A stretch of 64,000 nt of DNA from Acidobacteriota bacterium (GTDB lineage: Bacteria; Acidobacteriota; Vicinamibacteria; Vicinamibacterales; UBA823): NCBI GenBank assembly GCA_002730525.1, contig PCAK01000023.1:1-64000 (forward strand). The letters run 5' to 3'. The position numbers were made by a program, and so were the translations under genes. The notes beneath the pieces are model-generated. The model was not told the DNA's origin, did no database searches, and worked only from the letters and a program-made list of their open reading frames with translations. Below, piece by piece: positions 28,836 to 39,106 of the stretch; position 1 is the stretch's first letter, and each line of letters starts with the position of its first letter.

Positions 28836-29489
28836 ATGTCGGACGACGGTTTTCACGAGATCCAGCTGAGCGGCAAGCAACTCGTTTTTCTGTTCATGGC
28901 CACGACGGTCGTGTCGGTGGTGATCTTTCTCTGCGGTGTGCTCGTCGGTCGGGGTGTGCGGGCGCGCCAGGCACCGGCGCTCAGTACGTTTACTGGGAGC
29001 GCAGGTCCCGTCGGTGCGCTGGGCTTCGACAGGGAGGCGGACGATGGCGCCGGAGCCGCCGGCGCGGCCAAGGCGATCGATGACGCGGGGACCCTCAGCT
29101 ACTTCGGCCGCCTCCTTGGCGATGTGCCCGTGACGGAAACTCTTGAAGGGTTGCCGGCGCCCGATCCGGCGCTTGATTCACAGGAGTCCGACCCGCCACC
29201 GTCCGAAGCGCCGCCATCGCTGGCCGGCCCCTCAGCAGCGTCCGGGGCGGCCCCTGTGGAGGGCTTCACGGTTCAGGTCACTGCGTTGCGCGGGCGGAGC
29301 GACGCGGAGGCGATTCGAGAACAGCTGACGCGCAAGGGATATCCTGCCTACGTGGTCGAGCCCGCGGCCGACGCGCCGGCTGCGGTGTTTCGCGTCCGCG
29401 TCGGTCGGTATGCGGATCGCGCCGAAGCCGAGGACATTCTCCGCCGCCTCGAGCAGGAAGAACAGTTCAAGCCCTGGATTACGCGCTAG
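28836..29489 (+). CDS. SPOR-domain membrane protein
   Basis: A 217-residue protein with one membrane helix near the N-terminus (LVFLFMATTVVSVVIFLCGV), a low-complexity Pro/Ala/Ser periplasmic linker, and a C-terminal SPOR domain of about 75 residues (GFTVQVTALRGRSDAEAI to the end). SPOR domains bind denuded peptidoglycan at the septum, so a cell-division or cell-wall role is likely. It lies just downstream of slipin. Its last 16 bases overlap the proposed start of lnt. Confidence 0.88.
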   Translation: MSDDGFHEIQLSGKQLVFLFMATTVVSVVIFLCGVLVGRGVRARQAPALSTFTGSAGPVGALGFDREADDGAGAAGAAKAIDDAGTLSYFGRLLGDVPVTETLEGLPAPDPALDSQESDPPPSEAPPSLAGPSAASGAAPVEGFTVQVTALRGRSDAEAIREQLTRKGYPAYVVEPAADAPAAVFRVRVGRYADRAEAEDILRRLEQEEQFKPWITR

Positions 29490-31015
29490 CCATCCTTTCC
29501 GGCGTCCTGCTCGCGCTGAGCTTCCCGAAATTCGGTCACCCCGCGTTGGCGTGGGTCGCGCTGGTGCCGCTGCTGGTCGTGCTGGAGCGCACGCCCCGGC
29601 CGCGGTCCCACCGGGCGTTCGCCCTCGGCGTCGTCACGGGTGGTGTCGCGTTCGCCGGCACGCTGTACTGGGTCACCGGCGTCATGACCACCTACGGCGG
29701 GTTGGCGCCGTTGACGGCGGTCGGCGTCAACTTCCTGCTGGTCGCGTATCTGGCGCTCTTCATCGGGCTCTTCGCGGTGCTGACCGTACGCGGCATCGAT
29801 GCGGTCGGCCCGGCGGCGATCGTCACCACTTCGGCGGCCTGGATTGTCGGCGAACTGGGCCGACGCTACCTGTTCGGCGGGTTCCCCTGGGCTCTGCTCG
29901 GCTACTCGCAGGTCGGCGTCCTGCCCATTGCGCAGTTGGCGAGCGTCTTCGGCGTCTACGGCGTCTCGTTTCTGGTGGTGCTCGTCAACGCCGCGTTGGC
30001 GGGAGCGCTGGTGCGGACCGAACGCCGGCGACTCACGGTGCTTGGCGTTGCCGTCGGTGTCGCAGCCACGGTGGCGGTCTGGGGCCAGTGGCGCCTCTCG
30101 CGGAGCGCGCTCATGGAGGGCGCCGAGCCGGTGCGCGTCGCGATGATTCAGGGTAATGTCGCCCAGGAGGACAAGCGCGATCCCGGCCTGCGCGCTTCGA
30201 TTCTGGAGACCTACCTCTCCAGAAGTGAGGCCGCCGCCGCGGATGGCGCGAGGTTGATCGTCTGGCCTGAATCGGCGACGCCGCAACCGGTCGAAGAGGA
30301 TCGCGTGAGCCGCGCCGCGATCCTCGACCTGACCGCGCGCACCGGCGCCGACGTCGTCCTGGGCAGCGAGGAGGTCGACCGCGACAGCGTCGCCCGCTAC
30401 TACAACGCGGCCTTCCACGTCAGCCCGACAGGGTTTGCACCCGCGACCTACCGCAAGATCCGCCTCGTCCCGTTTGGGGAGTACGTGCCGCTCCGACGCT
30501 GGCTGTTCTTCGCCGGCCGGTTGGTGGAAGGCGTGGCTGACTTCACGCCGGGCACAGACCCGGTCACGTTCTCGATCGACGGGCATCGCCTCGGCACGGC
30601 GATCTGCTACGAGGTCGTCTATCCCGACCTGGTCCGGTCGTTCGTGGCGGGTGGCAGCGAACTGCTGACCACGATTACCAACGACGCCTGGTTCGGTGAG
30701 ACGTCGGCGCCGTACCAGCACTTCGCGCAAGCGGCCATGCGGGCGGTCGAGCAGGGCCGCTATCTTGTGCGCTCGGCCAACACCGGGATCAGCGGCGTGG
30801 TCGACCCGTACGGCCGCGTGCTCGCGCGGACCGACTTGTTCGAGCATGCTACAGTCGTGGCCGACGTGCGATGGATTCGGGCCCGGACCGTCTACGGCCG
30901 AACGGGGGATCTGTTCGCCTGGGGATGCGCCGCGCTGGTGTTCGGCGTGGTGGTCGCGGGCGTGCGCCGGCGCCCGGTGAGACGCGGAGGAGATGAGCGT
31001 GGCAGTGACGCGTGA
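29474..31015 (+). CDS. lnt: Apolipoprotein N-acyltransferase
   Basis: The enzyme adds the third acyl chain to bacterial lipoproteins at the inner membrane. Several N-terminal helices (such as ILSGVLLALSFPKFGHPALA) precede a nitrilase-like periplasmic domain with the Glu-Lys-Cys triad in WPESATPQPV, YRKIRLVPFGEYVPL and GTAICYEVVYPDL. The conserved first helix extends upstream of the first standard start codon (TTG 29546). The frame holds no ATG/GTG/TTG before it, only CTG at 29474, which is therefore proposed as the start (513 residues). The gene overlaps the SPOR gene and prfB. With LolC/E, LolD and BamA it serves the outer membrane. Confidence 0.9.
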   Translation: MDYALAILSGVLLALSFPKFGHPALAWVALVPLLVVLERTPRPRSHRAFALGVVTGGVAFAGTLYWVTGVMTTYGGLAPLTAVGVNFLLVAYLALFIGLFAVLTVRGIDAVGPAAIVTTSAAWIVGELGRRYLFGGFPWALLGYSQVGVLPIAQLASVFGVYGVSFLVVLVNAALAGALVRTERRRLTVLGVAVGVAATVAVWGQWRLSRSALMEGAEPVRVAMIQGNVAQEDKRDPGLRASILETYLSRSEAAAADGARLIVWPESATPQPVEEDRVSRAAILDLTARTGADVVLGSEEVDRDSVARYYNAAFHVSPTGFAPATYRKIRLVPFGEYVPLRRWLFFAGRLVEGVADFTPGTDPVTFSIDGHRLGTAICYEVVYPDLVRSFVAGGSELLTTITNDAWFGETSAPYQHFAQAAMRAVEQGRYLVRSANTGISGVVDPYGRVLARTDLFEHATVVADVRWIRARTVYGRTGDLFAWGCAALVFGVVVAGVRRRPVRRGGDERGSDA

Positions 31016-32112
31016 CGAACAACTGAAGCGATTCGAGGACTTGAGCAGGCGAGCCGACGACTTGCGGAGCTATCTTTGACGCTGCAGGATCCGCGGACGA
31101 GTTGGCCAAGTTGGAGGCGCAGGCGGCCGCTCCGGACTTCTGGAAGGATCAGGCGGCCGCGCAGCAGGTGCTGCAGCGGCGGCGCCGGTTGGAGGACGAT
31201 CGGGCACTCGCCGCATCGCTGAAGCAGCGCTGCGAGGATCTGGCCGTGCTGGTCGAGTGGGCGTCCCAGGGCGAGCCGGTCGACGACGACCTGGGAAGCG
31301 GGCTCGACGAGCTGGAGGCCGAGGTCGAGGCCGCCGAGGTCAAGAAGATGCTCGGCGGCGAGCACGATCGCCGCAACGCCATCGTCACCATTCACCCGGG
31401 TGCGGGCGGCACCGAGTCGCAGGACTGGACCGAGATGCTGCTCAGGCTCTACTTGCGGTGGACCGAGCGCCGGGGCTTCAAGCGCGATATCATCGACCTG
31501 CAGCCGGGCGAGGAAGCGGGCATCAAGAGCGTTACGTTGGTGGTGACGGGCGACTACGCCTACGGGCTTCTGCTCGCCGAAGCCGGCGTGCATCGGCTCG
31601 TCCGCATCTCCCCGTACGACCAGGCGGCGCGGCGGCACACCTCGTTCGCGTCGGTGTTCGTCTGGCCCGAGCTCCCGGACGACGTCGAGGTCGAGATCGA
31701 GGACAAGGATCTCCGGATCGACACCTACCGATCGAGCGGCGCGGGAGGGCAGCACGTCAACGTGACCGACTCGGCCGTGCGGATCACCCACCTGCCGACG
31801 AACATCGTCGTGTCGTGCCAGAACGAGCGCTCCCAGCATCGGAACCGCGACGCGGCGATGAAAGTGTTACGGGCGCGGCTCTACGACTTGAAACTGAAGC
31901 AGCAGCAGGCGAAGCTGGAGCAGATCGGGGGCGAGAAGAAGGAGATCGCCTTCGGGAGCCAGATCCGGAGCTACGTGCTGCATCCTTATCGCATGGTGAA
32001 GGACCACCGGACGAAGGTCGACGTCGGCGACGTCGACCGTGTGCTCGACGGCGACCTCGACGGCTTCATCAAGGCTTACTTGATGCAGAAGGCTGCCGGG
32101 AGTACGACGTAG
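30993..32112 (+). CDS. prfB: Peptide chain release factor 2, with programmed +1 frameshift
   Basis: RF2 ends translation at UGA and UAA. The first 28 codons (30993-31076) end at an in-frame TGA in TAT CTT TGA C. A +1 slip at CTT continues from 31078 to 32112, giving 372 residues. The joined protein reads LRSYLDAAGSADELAKLEAQ across the site. SSGAGGQHVNVTDSAVRITH holds the catalytic GGQ. The codon-recognition tripeptide is SPY (RISPYDQAARRHTSF) where E. coli has SPF. GGAGG lies close before the ATG; a GTG at 30999 has better spacing. It overlaps the end of lnt. Confidence 0.96.
31071..31080 (+). other. RF2 autoregulatory frameshift site
   Basis: TATCTTTGAC is the classical slippery stretch CUU-UGA-C of prfB. 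When RF2 is scarce, ribosomes pause at UGA and shift +1. The Shine-Dalgarno-like stimulator upstream is weaker (GCGGAGC) than the E. coli AGGGGG. Confidence 0.93.
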
Positions 32113-32122
32113 CGCTAGAACC

Positions 32123-32138
32123 CGTTTCTACTGAAACG
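32123..32138. terminator. Small hairpin between convergent prfB and PBP genes
   Basis: CGTTTC, loop TACT, GAAACG. The hairpin covers the 15-base gap and the last codons of the minus-strand PBP gene. It may serve both transcripts; the stem is only six pairs. Confidence 0.35.
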
Positions 32139-34380
32139 CGATGCCGGGCTCGGTGCCGGCGATGAAGGATTCGCGGATCGCATCGGGCGCCGAAGGTTCG
32201 GTGATCTCACCGGTCCGGCGATCGACCGATCGGTAGACGATGTTGGCCGGCTGCAGGAACTGCGGGCGCTCCGTGCGCTCACCGATATGGGCCTGCATGA
32301 ACTCGATCCAGATCGGCAGCGCCGCCGTGGCGCCCTCTTCCGCCGGTCCCAGGGTCGTCTTCTGATCGTGACCGACCCAGACCCCGACCGTCACGTCGGG
32401 ATCGTAGCCCACGAACCAGGCGTCGGTGTACTCGTCGACGGTGCCCGTCTTTCCGGCCAGCGGCCAGTTGAGCGTGTTCGCCCGCCGAGCCGTCCCACGC
32501 TGGACCACGCCGCGCAGCAGGCTCGTCATGATGAATGAGGTGTCGGCCGGCAGCGACTCGTGCGCGATTGGCCGGTTGTCCTCGAGCGTGTTGCCGTCAC
32601 GGTCCTCGACCGTCAGGACCTGGAACGGATCCAGCCGTACACCCTGATTGGCGAAGATCGTGTACGCGTTCGTGATCTCGAGCAGCGTACCCTCGGCGGC
32701 GCCGAGCGCGACCGACAGGAACGGCGGTAGCTCCGACGTGAATCCCATCTGCCGAGCGTAGCCCACTACCTGCTCGGGGCCGAGCTCCGCCATCATCTGG
32801 ACGGCCGGGATGTTGCGGGAATCCTCGAGCGCGTGGCGCAGCGTGACCGGCCCCTCGAACTCCTGGTCGTAGTTCCGAGGCTCATAGTTGGGCTGGTCCG
32901 GTCCGGCGGGGAAGCTCACCGGTTCGTCGATGATGATCGAGGTCGGCGTGTAGCCGCGGTCGATCGCCGTCGCGTAGAGCACCGGCTTGAACAGCGAACC
33001 GAGCTGGCGCTTGGCCTGCACGGCCCGGTTGAACTTGCTGCGCTCGAAGTCGTAGCCGCCGACCATCGCCAGAATGTGGCCCGTCCGGTTTTCGATCGCG
33101 ATGAGCGCTGCCTCGGCCAGGGGCTCCTGATCGAGCGAGGCCGTGAGCGTGAGTGTGGCTTCGTCGATCGCCGTGATCTGCGCCAGCACCAGGTCGCCCG
33201 GTTCGATGAGCTGGGTCGATTCCCGGCGAGTCCAGCGGAAGCCGTCGCGGTCGATGTCACCGCGATAGCGGCCGACGCGCAGGGCGATTCGATCGGGCGT
33301 GACCCCGGTGACGACCGCCGGCACCCGATCGCCTTCGACGATGGGCCGCCGCCAGCGGGGGTGCTCGTAGCCGTCGACCGAGCCGCCTTCCGTCTCACGC
33401 ACGTTCCCGGTGGCGCCACGGTAGCCGCGGCGCTTGTCCAGACGGTGCAATCCCTTGCGGACTGCCACGTTTGCCGCCTGCTGCAGCCTGGCGTCGAGCG
33501 TCGTGTGGACCGAGAGGCCACCCTCGTAGAGCTGTTTGGCGCCGTAGTTGCTCTCGAGATGCTGTCTGACCTCCTCGACGAAGTAGGGGGCAATCGAACT
33601 CTCGCCGCGCCGGTCCGACACCTCGATCGGCATCGCGCGTGTGGCGTCGGCCTCCTCGGCCGTGATGTATCCGTCGGCCTCCATCCGGCCCAGCACGTAG
33701 CTCCGGCGCGACCGCGCCAGGTCCGGATTGACGAACGGACTCTGCCGAGCCGGCGTCTGGATGATGCCGGCCAGCAGCGCGGCTTCCTCGAGAGCCAGGT
33801 CGCCGGCCGACTTGTCGAAGTACATCCTCGCCGCGGCCTCGACGCCGAACGCGCCGTGACCGAAGAGGATCTGGTTGCAGTACAGCGTCAGGATCTCGCG
33901 CTTGGTGTAGCGCTTCTCGATCTGGAAGCTGAGCAGCAGTTCCTGGACCTTGCGCGTCCAGGTCTTGTCGAGCGTCAGAAAGAGGTTGCGCGCCAGCTGC
34001 ATCGTGATGGTGCTGGCGCCGCGCAATTCCTGATTCAAGATATCGCGGACGGCCGTGACGACGAGGCGCGGGATGCTGACGCCGAAGTGGCTGTTGAAGC
34101 TGCCGTCCTCCGACGCGATGATCGCCTCCCGCAGGCGCGGCGCGATCTCCTCGTAGGCGATGACCACGCGCCGCTGCGTGGCGAACTCGGCGACGAGCGA
34201 GCCGTCCACCGCGTGCACGCGCGTGATGACGCTCGGCGCATAGTCGTCGAGCGCCGTGATCCGGGGCAGGTCGCCGGCGAAGGCGAACAGGACCCCGCTG
34301 ACGATGCCGAAGAACGCGGCGCCGACGAAGGCCGCGATGAGGCTTGCCTGGCGAGCGATGCGGATGACGTAGCGAGCCAC
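32128..34380 (-). CDS. Class A penicillin-binding protein (PBP1A type)
   Basis: This bifunctional peptidoglycan glycosyltransferase/transpeptidase has 750 residues. An N-terminal membrane helix (ASLIAAFVGAAFFGIVSGVL) precedes the glycosyltransferase domain, with IASEDGSFNSHFGVS (catalytic Glu) and GASTITMQLARNLFL. An OB-like insert follows, then the transpeptidase with SLFK (in RQLGSLFKPVLYATA), SRN and KTGT (LAGKTGTVDEYTDAW). The start is a GTG with AGGGGG upstream, and an extended -10 TGCTATAAT lies about 62 bases before it on the minus strand. It is convergent with prfB. Confidence 0.96.
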   Translation of the reverse strand: MARYVIRIARQASLIAAFVGAAFFGIVSGVLFAFAGDLPRITALDDYAPSVITRVHAVDGSLVAEFATQRRVVIAYEEIAPRLREAIIASEDGSFNSHFGVSIPRLVVTAVRDILNQELRGASTITMQLARNLFLTLDKTWTRKVQELLLSFQIEKRYTKREILTLYCNQILFGHGAFGVEAAARMYFDKSAGDLALEEAALLAGIIQTPARQSPFVNPDLARSRRSYVLGRMEADGYITAEEADATRAMPIEVSDRRGESSIAPYFVEEVRQHLESNYGAKQLYEGGLSVHTTLDARLQQAANVAVRKGLHRLDKRRGYRGATGNVRETEGGSVDGYEHPRWRRPIVEGDRVPAVVTGVTPDRIALRVGRYRGDIDRDGFRWTRRESTQLIEPGDLVLAQITAIDEATLTLTASLDQEPLAEAALIAIENRTGHILAMVGGYDFERSKFNRAVQAKRQLGSLFKPVLYATAIDRGYTPTSIIIDEPVSFPAGPDQPNYEPRNYDQEFEGPVTLRHALEDSRNIPAVQMMAELGPEQVVGYARQMGFTSELPPFLSVALGAAEGTLLEITNAYTIFANQGVRLDPFQVLTVEDRDGNTLEDNRPIAHESLPADTSFIMTSLLRGVVQRGTARRANTLNWPLAGKTGTVDEYTDAWFVGYDPDVTVGVWVGHDQKTTLGPAEEGATAALPIWIEFMQAHIGERTERPQFLQPANIVYRSVDRRTGEITEPSAPDAIRESFIAGTEPGIAFQ

Positions 34381-34441
34381 GAGGCCCCCTGAGGCGGAGG
34401 CCGAACAGCCGAGCGAAGGCCGTCCGGCGGATTATCTTGTA

Positions 34442-34450
34442 ATTATAGCA
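34442..34450 (-). promoter_or_regulatory. Extended -10 promoter of the PBP1A gene
   Basis: Read on the minus strand, TGCTATAAT is a perfect extended -10. The -35 region is weak, as expected of extended -10 promoters. It is divergent from the dnaK promoter in the same 257-base gap. Confidence 0.6.
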
Positions 34451-34518
34451 CCACGGTACAACTGACGTTCCTGCAGAGGATTAGGCCGTATCTGGCGTCA
34501 GGTCGACCCGGCCTGACA

Positions 34519-34547
34519 TTGACAATAGTAGACTCATATTTTATAGT
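34519..34547 (+). promoter_or_regulatory. Strong sigma70 promoter of dnaK with direct repeats
   Basis: TTGACA (34519-34524), exactly 17 bases, then TATAGT (34542-34547): nearly full consensus in an AT-rich island. ATAGTA occurs at 34525-34530 and 34543-34548, and CTCAT at 34533-34537 and 34552-34556. This makes an imperfect direct repeat with an 18-19-base period that covers the spacer, the -10 and the start point. This is where a repressor such as HspR could bind, though the HspR box consensus itself (CTTGAGT-N7-ACTCAAG) is not seen. Confidence 0.75.
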
Positions 34548-34590
34548 ATTTCTCATACAGATCGTTGGCGTCATCATCATTGAGATGAAA

Positions 34591-34616
34591 GAGGGGCAGG
34601 CACCCCATGGGGCCTC
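34591..34616 (+). promoter_or_regulatory. Structured 5' leader of dnaK
   Basis: GGGG (34593-34596) can pair with CCCC (34603-34606), and CCC/GGG within CCCCATGGGG can pair instead. GAGG (34591-34594) can also pair with CCTC (34613-34616). These alternatives sit about 20 bases before the AGGAAAGCGGAA ribosome site. A temperature-sensitive or switching role is conjecture. Confidence 0.3.
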
Positions 34617-34637
34617 CCGCGTTCGAGGAAAGCGGAA

Positions 34638-36563
<1,926 letters not shown>

Positions 36564-36592
36564 GCGCGGGCGTCTCTGGGAACGGGTGAGGA

Positions 36593-37708
36593 ATGGACTT
36601 CTACATCGTTCTCGGTCTCGAACGGAGCGCGAGCCTGGGCGAGGTCAAGCGGGCCTATCGCCGCCTGGCGCGCAAGTATCATCCCGATATCAATCCGGGA
36701 GACCGCACGTCGGCGGCCGTGTTCCGGCGCGTCAACGAGGCCTACCAGATCCTCAGTGATCCGGCCGAGCGGCGGCGCTACGATGCCCGGGGTTCCGTGC
36801 CGGACGATTCGCCCGAATCGTCCTTCGAGTTTCAGGGGTTCGACTTCTCGGCGACGGCCGAGGGGGACGACGCGTCGACCTTCGGCGATCTGTTCGCCGA
36901 CGTCTTCCAGGCGGGGGAGCCTGGCGACGCGGCGGAGGCCGAGGGCACCGACCTCCATCTGGCCGTTCGCATCAGCCTGGAAGAGGCGATTCGAGGTGCC
37001 GAGCGCGCCGTCACGCTCACCCGGCTCGATCAGTGCAGCGCGTGTCGGGGCGCCGGTGTGCTGCGCATGACCGAGGGGCGATGCATCGAGTGCAAGGGCA
37101 GCGGGAGCCTGCGGTGGGCCCGCGGGCACATGGTGTTTTCGCGAAGCTGCACGCACTGCGGCGGCTCCGGGCGTCAACAGCATCGTCTCTGCGAGCGCTG
37201 TAGTGGCGAGGGCACGGTCTCGAGGGCCGACTCGGTGACGGTCCGGATTCCGCCGGGCGTGACCGATGGTGGGCGGGTCAGAGTGCCGGCACGCGGCCAC
37301 GCGGGCCGGCGCGGTGCGCAGCCGGGTGACCTGTATCTCACGGTCGAAATCGAGCCGCATCCGCTCTTCACGCGCGAGGGGAAGGACCTCCAGCTGGTGC
37401 TGCCCGTGGCGGTCCACGAGGCCGCGTTGGGCGCCAAGATCGACGTGCCGACGCTCGACGGCGTGGCCCGCGTGCGGGTCCCGCCGGGCACCCAGTCGGG
37501 ACAACGGTTCCGCGTGCGGGGCCGCGGCGTCCCGGCTCGCGGGCCAGGCGGCACGGCCGGTGACCTCGTTGTCGAGGCGCGCCTCGTGCTGCCGCGCCTG
37601 GTCGATGAGCGATCGAAGGCGCTGCTTCGGGAGTTCGGACGACTCAACGAGGACAACGTGCGTGAGGAATTCGAGGCCGCGGCACGCGCCGTGGTCGATG
37701 CCGAATAG
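36593..37708 (+). CDS. dnaJ: DnaJ-type co-chaperone
   Basis: The 371-residue protein stimulates DnaK ATPase and delivers substrates. It has a J domain at residues 1-65 (RLARKYHPDINPGD with HPD), a short acidic/Phe linker, a zinc domain with four CxxCxGxG repeats (CSACRGAG, CIECKGSG, CTHCGGSG, CERCSGEG), and two C-terminal beta domains (DLYLTVEIEPHPLFTREG). The linker is short and low in Gly compared with E. coli DnaJ. It lies 29 bases after dnaK, in the same operon with hspR next. Confidence 0.95.
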   Translation: MDFYIVLGLERSASLGEVKRAYRRLARKYHPDINPGDRTSAAVFRRVNEAYQILSDPAERRRYDARGSVPDDSPESSFEFQGFDFSATAEGDDASTFGDLFADVFQAGEPGDAAEAEGTDLHLAVRISLEEAIRGAERAVTLTRLDQCSACRGAGVLRMTEGRCIECKGSGSLRWARGHMVFSRSCTHCGGSGRQQHRLCERCSGEGTVSRADSVTVRIPPGVTDGGRVRVPARGHAGRRGAQPGDLYLTVEIEPHPLFTREGKDLQLVLPVAVHEAALGAKIDVPTLDGVARVRVPPGTQSGQRFRVRGRGVPARGPGGTAGDLVVEARLVLPRLVDERSKALLREFGRLNEDNVREEFEAAARAVVDAE

Positions 37709-37719
37709 AGACACCAGCC

Positions 37720-38166
37720 ATGTCGATCAAACGCGCGAGTAAGGCCCACTACATGATCAGCGCCGTGGCGCAGAAGTACGACATTCATCCGCAGACGCTG
37801 CGCCTGTACGAGCGCGAAGGACTGTTGAAGCCGTCGCGAACCGATGGGAATACGCGGCTCTACGGCGAAGACGACCTCGAACAACTGGAGACGATTCTCG
37901 CGCTGACCCGCGATCTCGGCGTCAACCTGGCCGGCGTCGAGATCATCCTCAACATGCGGCAGAAGATCGAGCAGATGCAGGATGAGGTCAACGAGTTCGT
38001 CGGCTACGTCAAGCAGGAATTGACCCGCGGCCTCGGCGACTGGGAGCAGCGTCTCGGCACGGCGCTCGTCAAGGCCTCGCCGACCGATCTGGTTCGCGCA
38101 GCCTCGGTCAAACCGTCGCGTCCGGCGAGGGGCGGCGAGGGGCGGACGAGTCGTCGGCGTTCGTGA
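37720..38166 (+). CDS. hspR: MerR-family heat-shock repressor HspR
   Basis: A 148-residue protein with a MerR winged helix at the N-terminus (YMISAVAQKYDIHPQTLRLY, then LKPSRTDGNTRLYGEDDLE) followed by a coiled coil (IILNMRQKIEQMQDEVNEF). This is the HspR arrangement, which in other bacteria represses dnaK operons with DnaK as co-repressor. Its place just after dnaK-dnaJ supports autoregulation of the operon. The binding site is not recognised in the dnaK promoter. Confidence 0.9.
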   Translation: MSIKRASKAHYMISAVAQKYDIHPQTLRLYEREGLLKPSRTDGNTRLYGEDDLEQLETILALTRDLGVNLAGVEIILNMRQKIEQMQDEVNEFVGYVKQELTRGLGDWEQRLGTALVKASPTDLVRAASVKPSRPARGGEGRTSRRRS

Positions 38167-38191
38167 CGCCGCGCCCCGGCAGATCCTCGGG

Positions 38192-38219
38192 TTGTTCGGC
38201 GCGCCGTTCGCGCTACAAT
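38192..38219 (+). promoter_or_regulatory. Promoter of the DnaC-like gene
   Basis: TTGTTC (38192-38197), a 16-base spacer and TACAAT (38214-38219). Transcription near 38226 leaves about 32 bases to the ATG at 38258. Confidence 0.5.
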
Positions 38220-38257
38220 GTGGCCCGCGCCTATCGCGAGGACCGCAGCCGAACCCC

Positions 38258-39106
38258 ATGCCCTGTCCGCACTGCGACGATACCGGATGGAAGCCAGTCG
38301 AGGATGATGGCGTCCGCAGCGTGGTCCGATGCGACTGCTGGCGGGAAGCGCTGACCGGAAGGTTGTTCGGGGATGCCCGCATCCCGCCGCGGTATCATCG
38401 CTGCAATCTCGACGCCTTCGTCGTCTACCCAAACGAAAAGCTCCAGAAGGCCGTGGCGCGGGCGCGTGCGTTCGCCGAGGCGTTTCCCGTCGTGGAGCAG
38501 GGACTCTTCTTCGTCGGCCCGCCCGGGATCGGCAAGACCCATCTGGCGGTGGCGGTGTTGAAAGCGGTCATTCAACGCTGCGGCGCGCGTGGGCTCTTCT
38601 ACGACACACGCGAACTGCTCCGCGTCATCCGCAGCACCTACAACCCCGTCGTGCGGACGACCGAGGCGGATATCCTCAAGCCGGTCATCGAGGCAGAGTT
38701 GCTCGTGCTGGATGATCTGGGCGCGGAGAAGACGTCCGAATGGGTCGATGAAACGTTGAATCTCATCGTCAATACCCGCTACAACGAGCGGCGGCCGACG
38801 ATCTTCACGTCCAACTACGACGAGTACCCCGACAACGACCTCGAGCCGTCGCTGCTCGAGCGCGTCGGGTTTCGCATGGTGTCCCGGTTGCACGAGATGT
38901 GCGAGTTCCTGGAGTTCGAAGGGGCCGACTACCGGTTCTGGGAAGGCCAGGGCCCGGCCACGCCGGCCGACCTGCTCAATCTGTTCAAGAATCAGAAGCG
39001 CCCGAGTCGCAGCGGCCGGCGGCGCGCCTCCGGTCAATTGAAGGCGCAGCAGCGCGAAGGCAGCGCGGACGTCCGCTGGCCTGGCGGCAAGGCAGGCTCG
39101 TCGTGA
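38258..39106 (+). CDS. DnaC/IstB-like AAA+ ATPase
   Basis: The 282-residue protein has an N-terminal zinc-type Cys cluster (PCPHCDDTGW, then RCDCWREAL) and an AAA+ core with Walker A GPPGIGKTH, Walker B LLVLDDLGAE, and sensor residues in TIFTSNYDEYP. DnaC/DnaI homologues load the replicative helicase. IstB, the transposon relative, is unlikely because no transposase is nearby and the Zn-ribbon start resembles the DnaI/DnaC helicase-loader type. An Arg/Gly-rich tail follows the core. The start is the ATG at 38258. Its stop overlaps hemW (GTGA). Confidence 0.82.
   Translation: MPCPHCDDTGWKPVEDDGVRSVVRCDCWREALTGRLFGDARIPPRYHRCNLDAFVVYPNEKLQKAVARARAFAEAFPVVEQGLFFVGPPGIGKTHLAVAVLKAVIQRCGARGLFYDTRELLRVIRSTYNPVVRTTEADILKPVIEAELLVLDDLGAEKTSEWVDETLNLIVNTRYNERRPTIFTSNYDEYPDNDLEPSLLERVGFRMVSRLHEMCEFLEFEGADYRFWEGQGPATPADLLNLFKNQKRPSRSGRRRASGQLKAQQREGSADVRWPGGKAGSS

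Noticed and set aside
31077-31079. Stop codon splitting prfB, as a disrupted gene
   Set aside because: The CTTTGAC context is the known programmed frameshift and the downstream frame is complete.
34381-34637. CIRCE element or HspR inverted repeat before dnaK
   Set aside because: Neither TTAGCACTC-N9-GAGTGCTAA nor CTTGAGT-N7-ACTCAAG could be found by eye.
38258-39106. IstB of an insertion sequence
   Set aside because: No IstA or terminal repeats are nearby; the Cys-rich start and length favour a DnaC-like loader.
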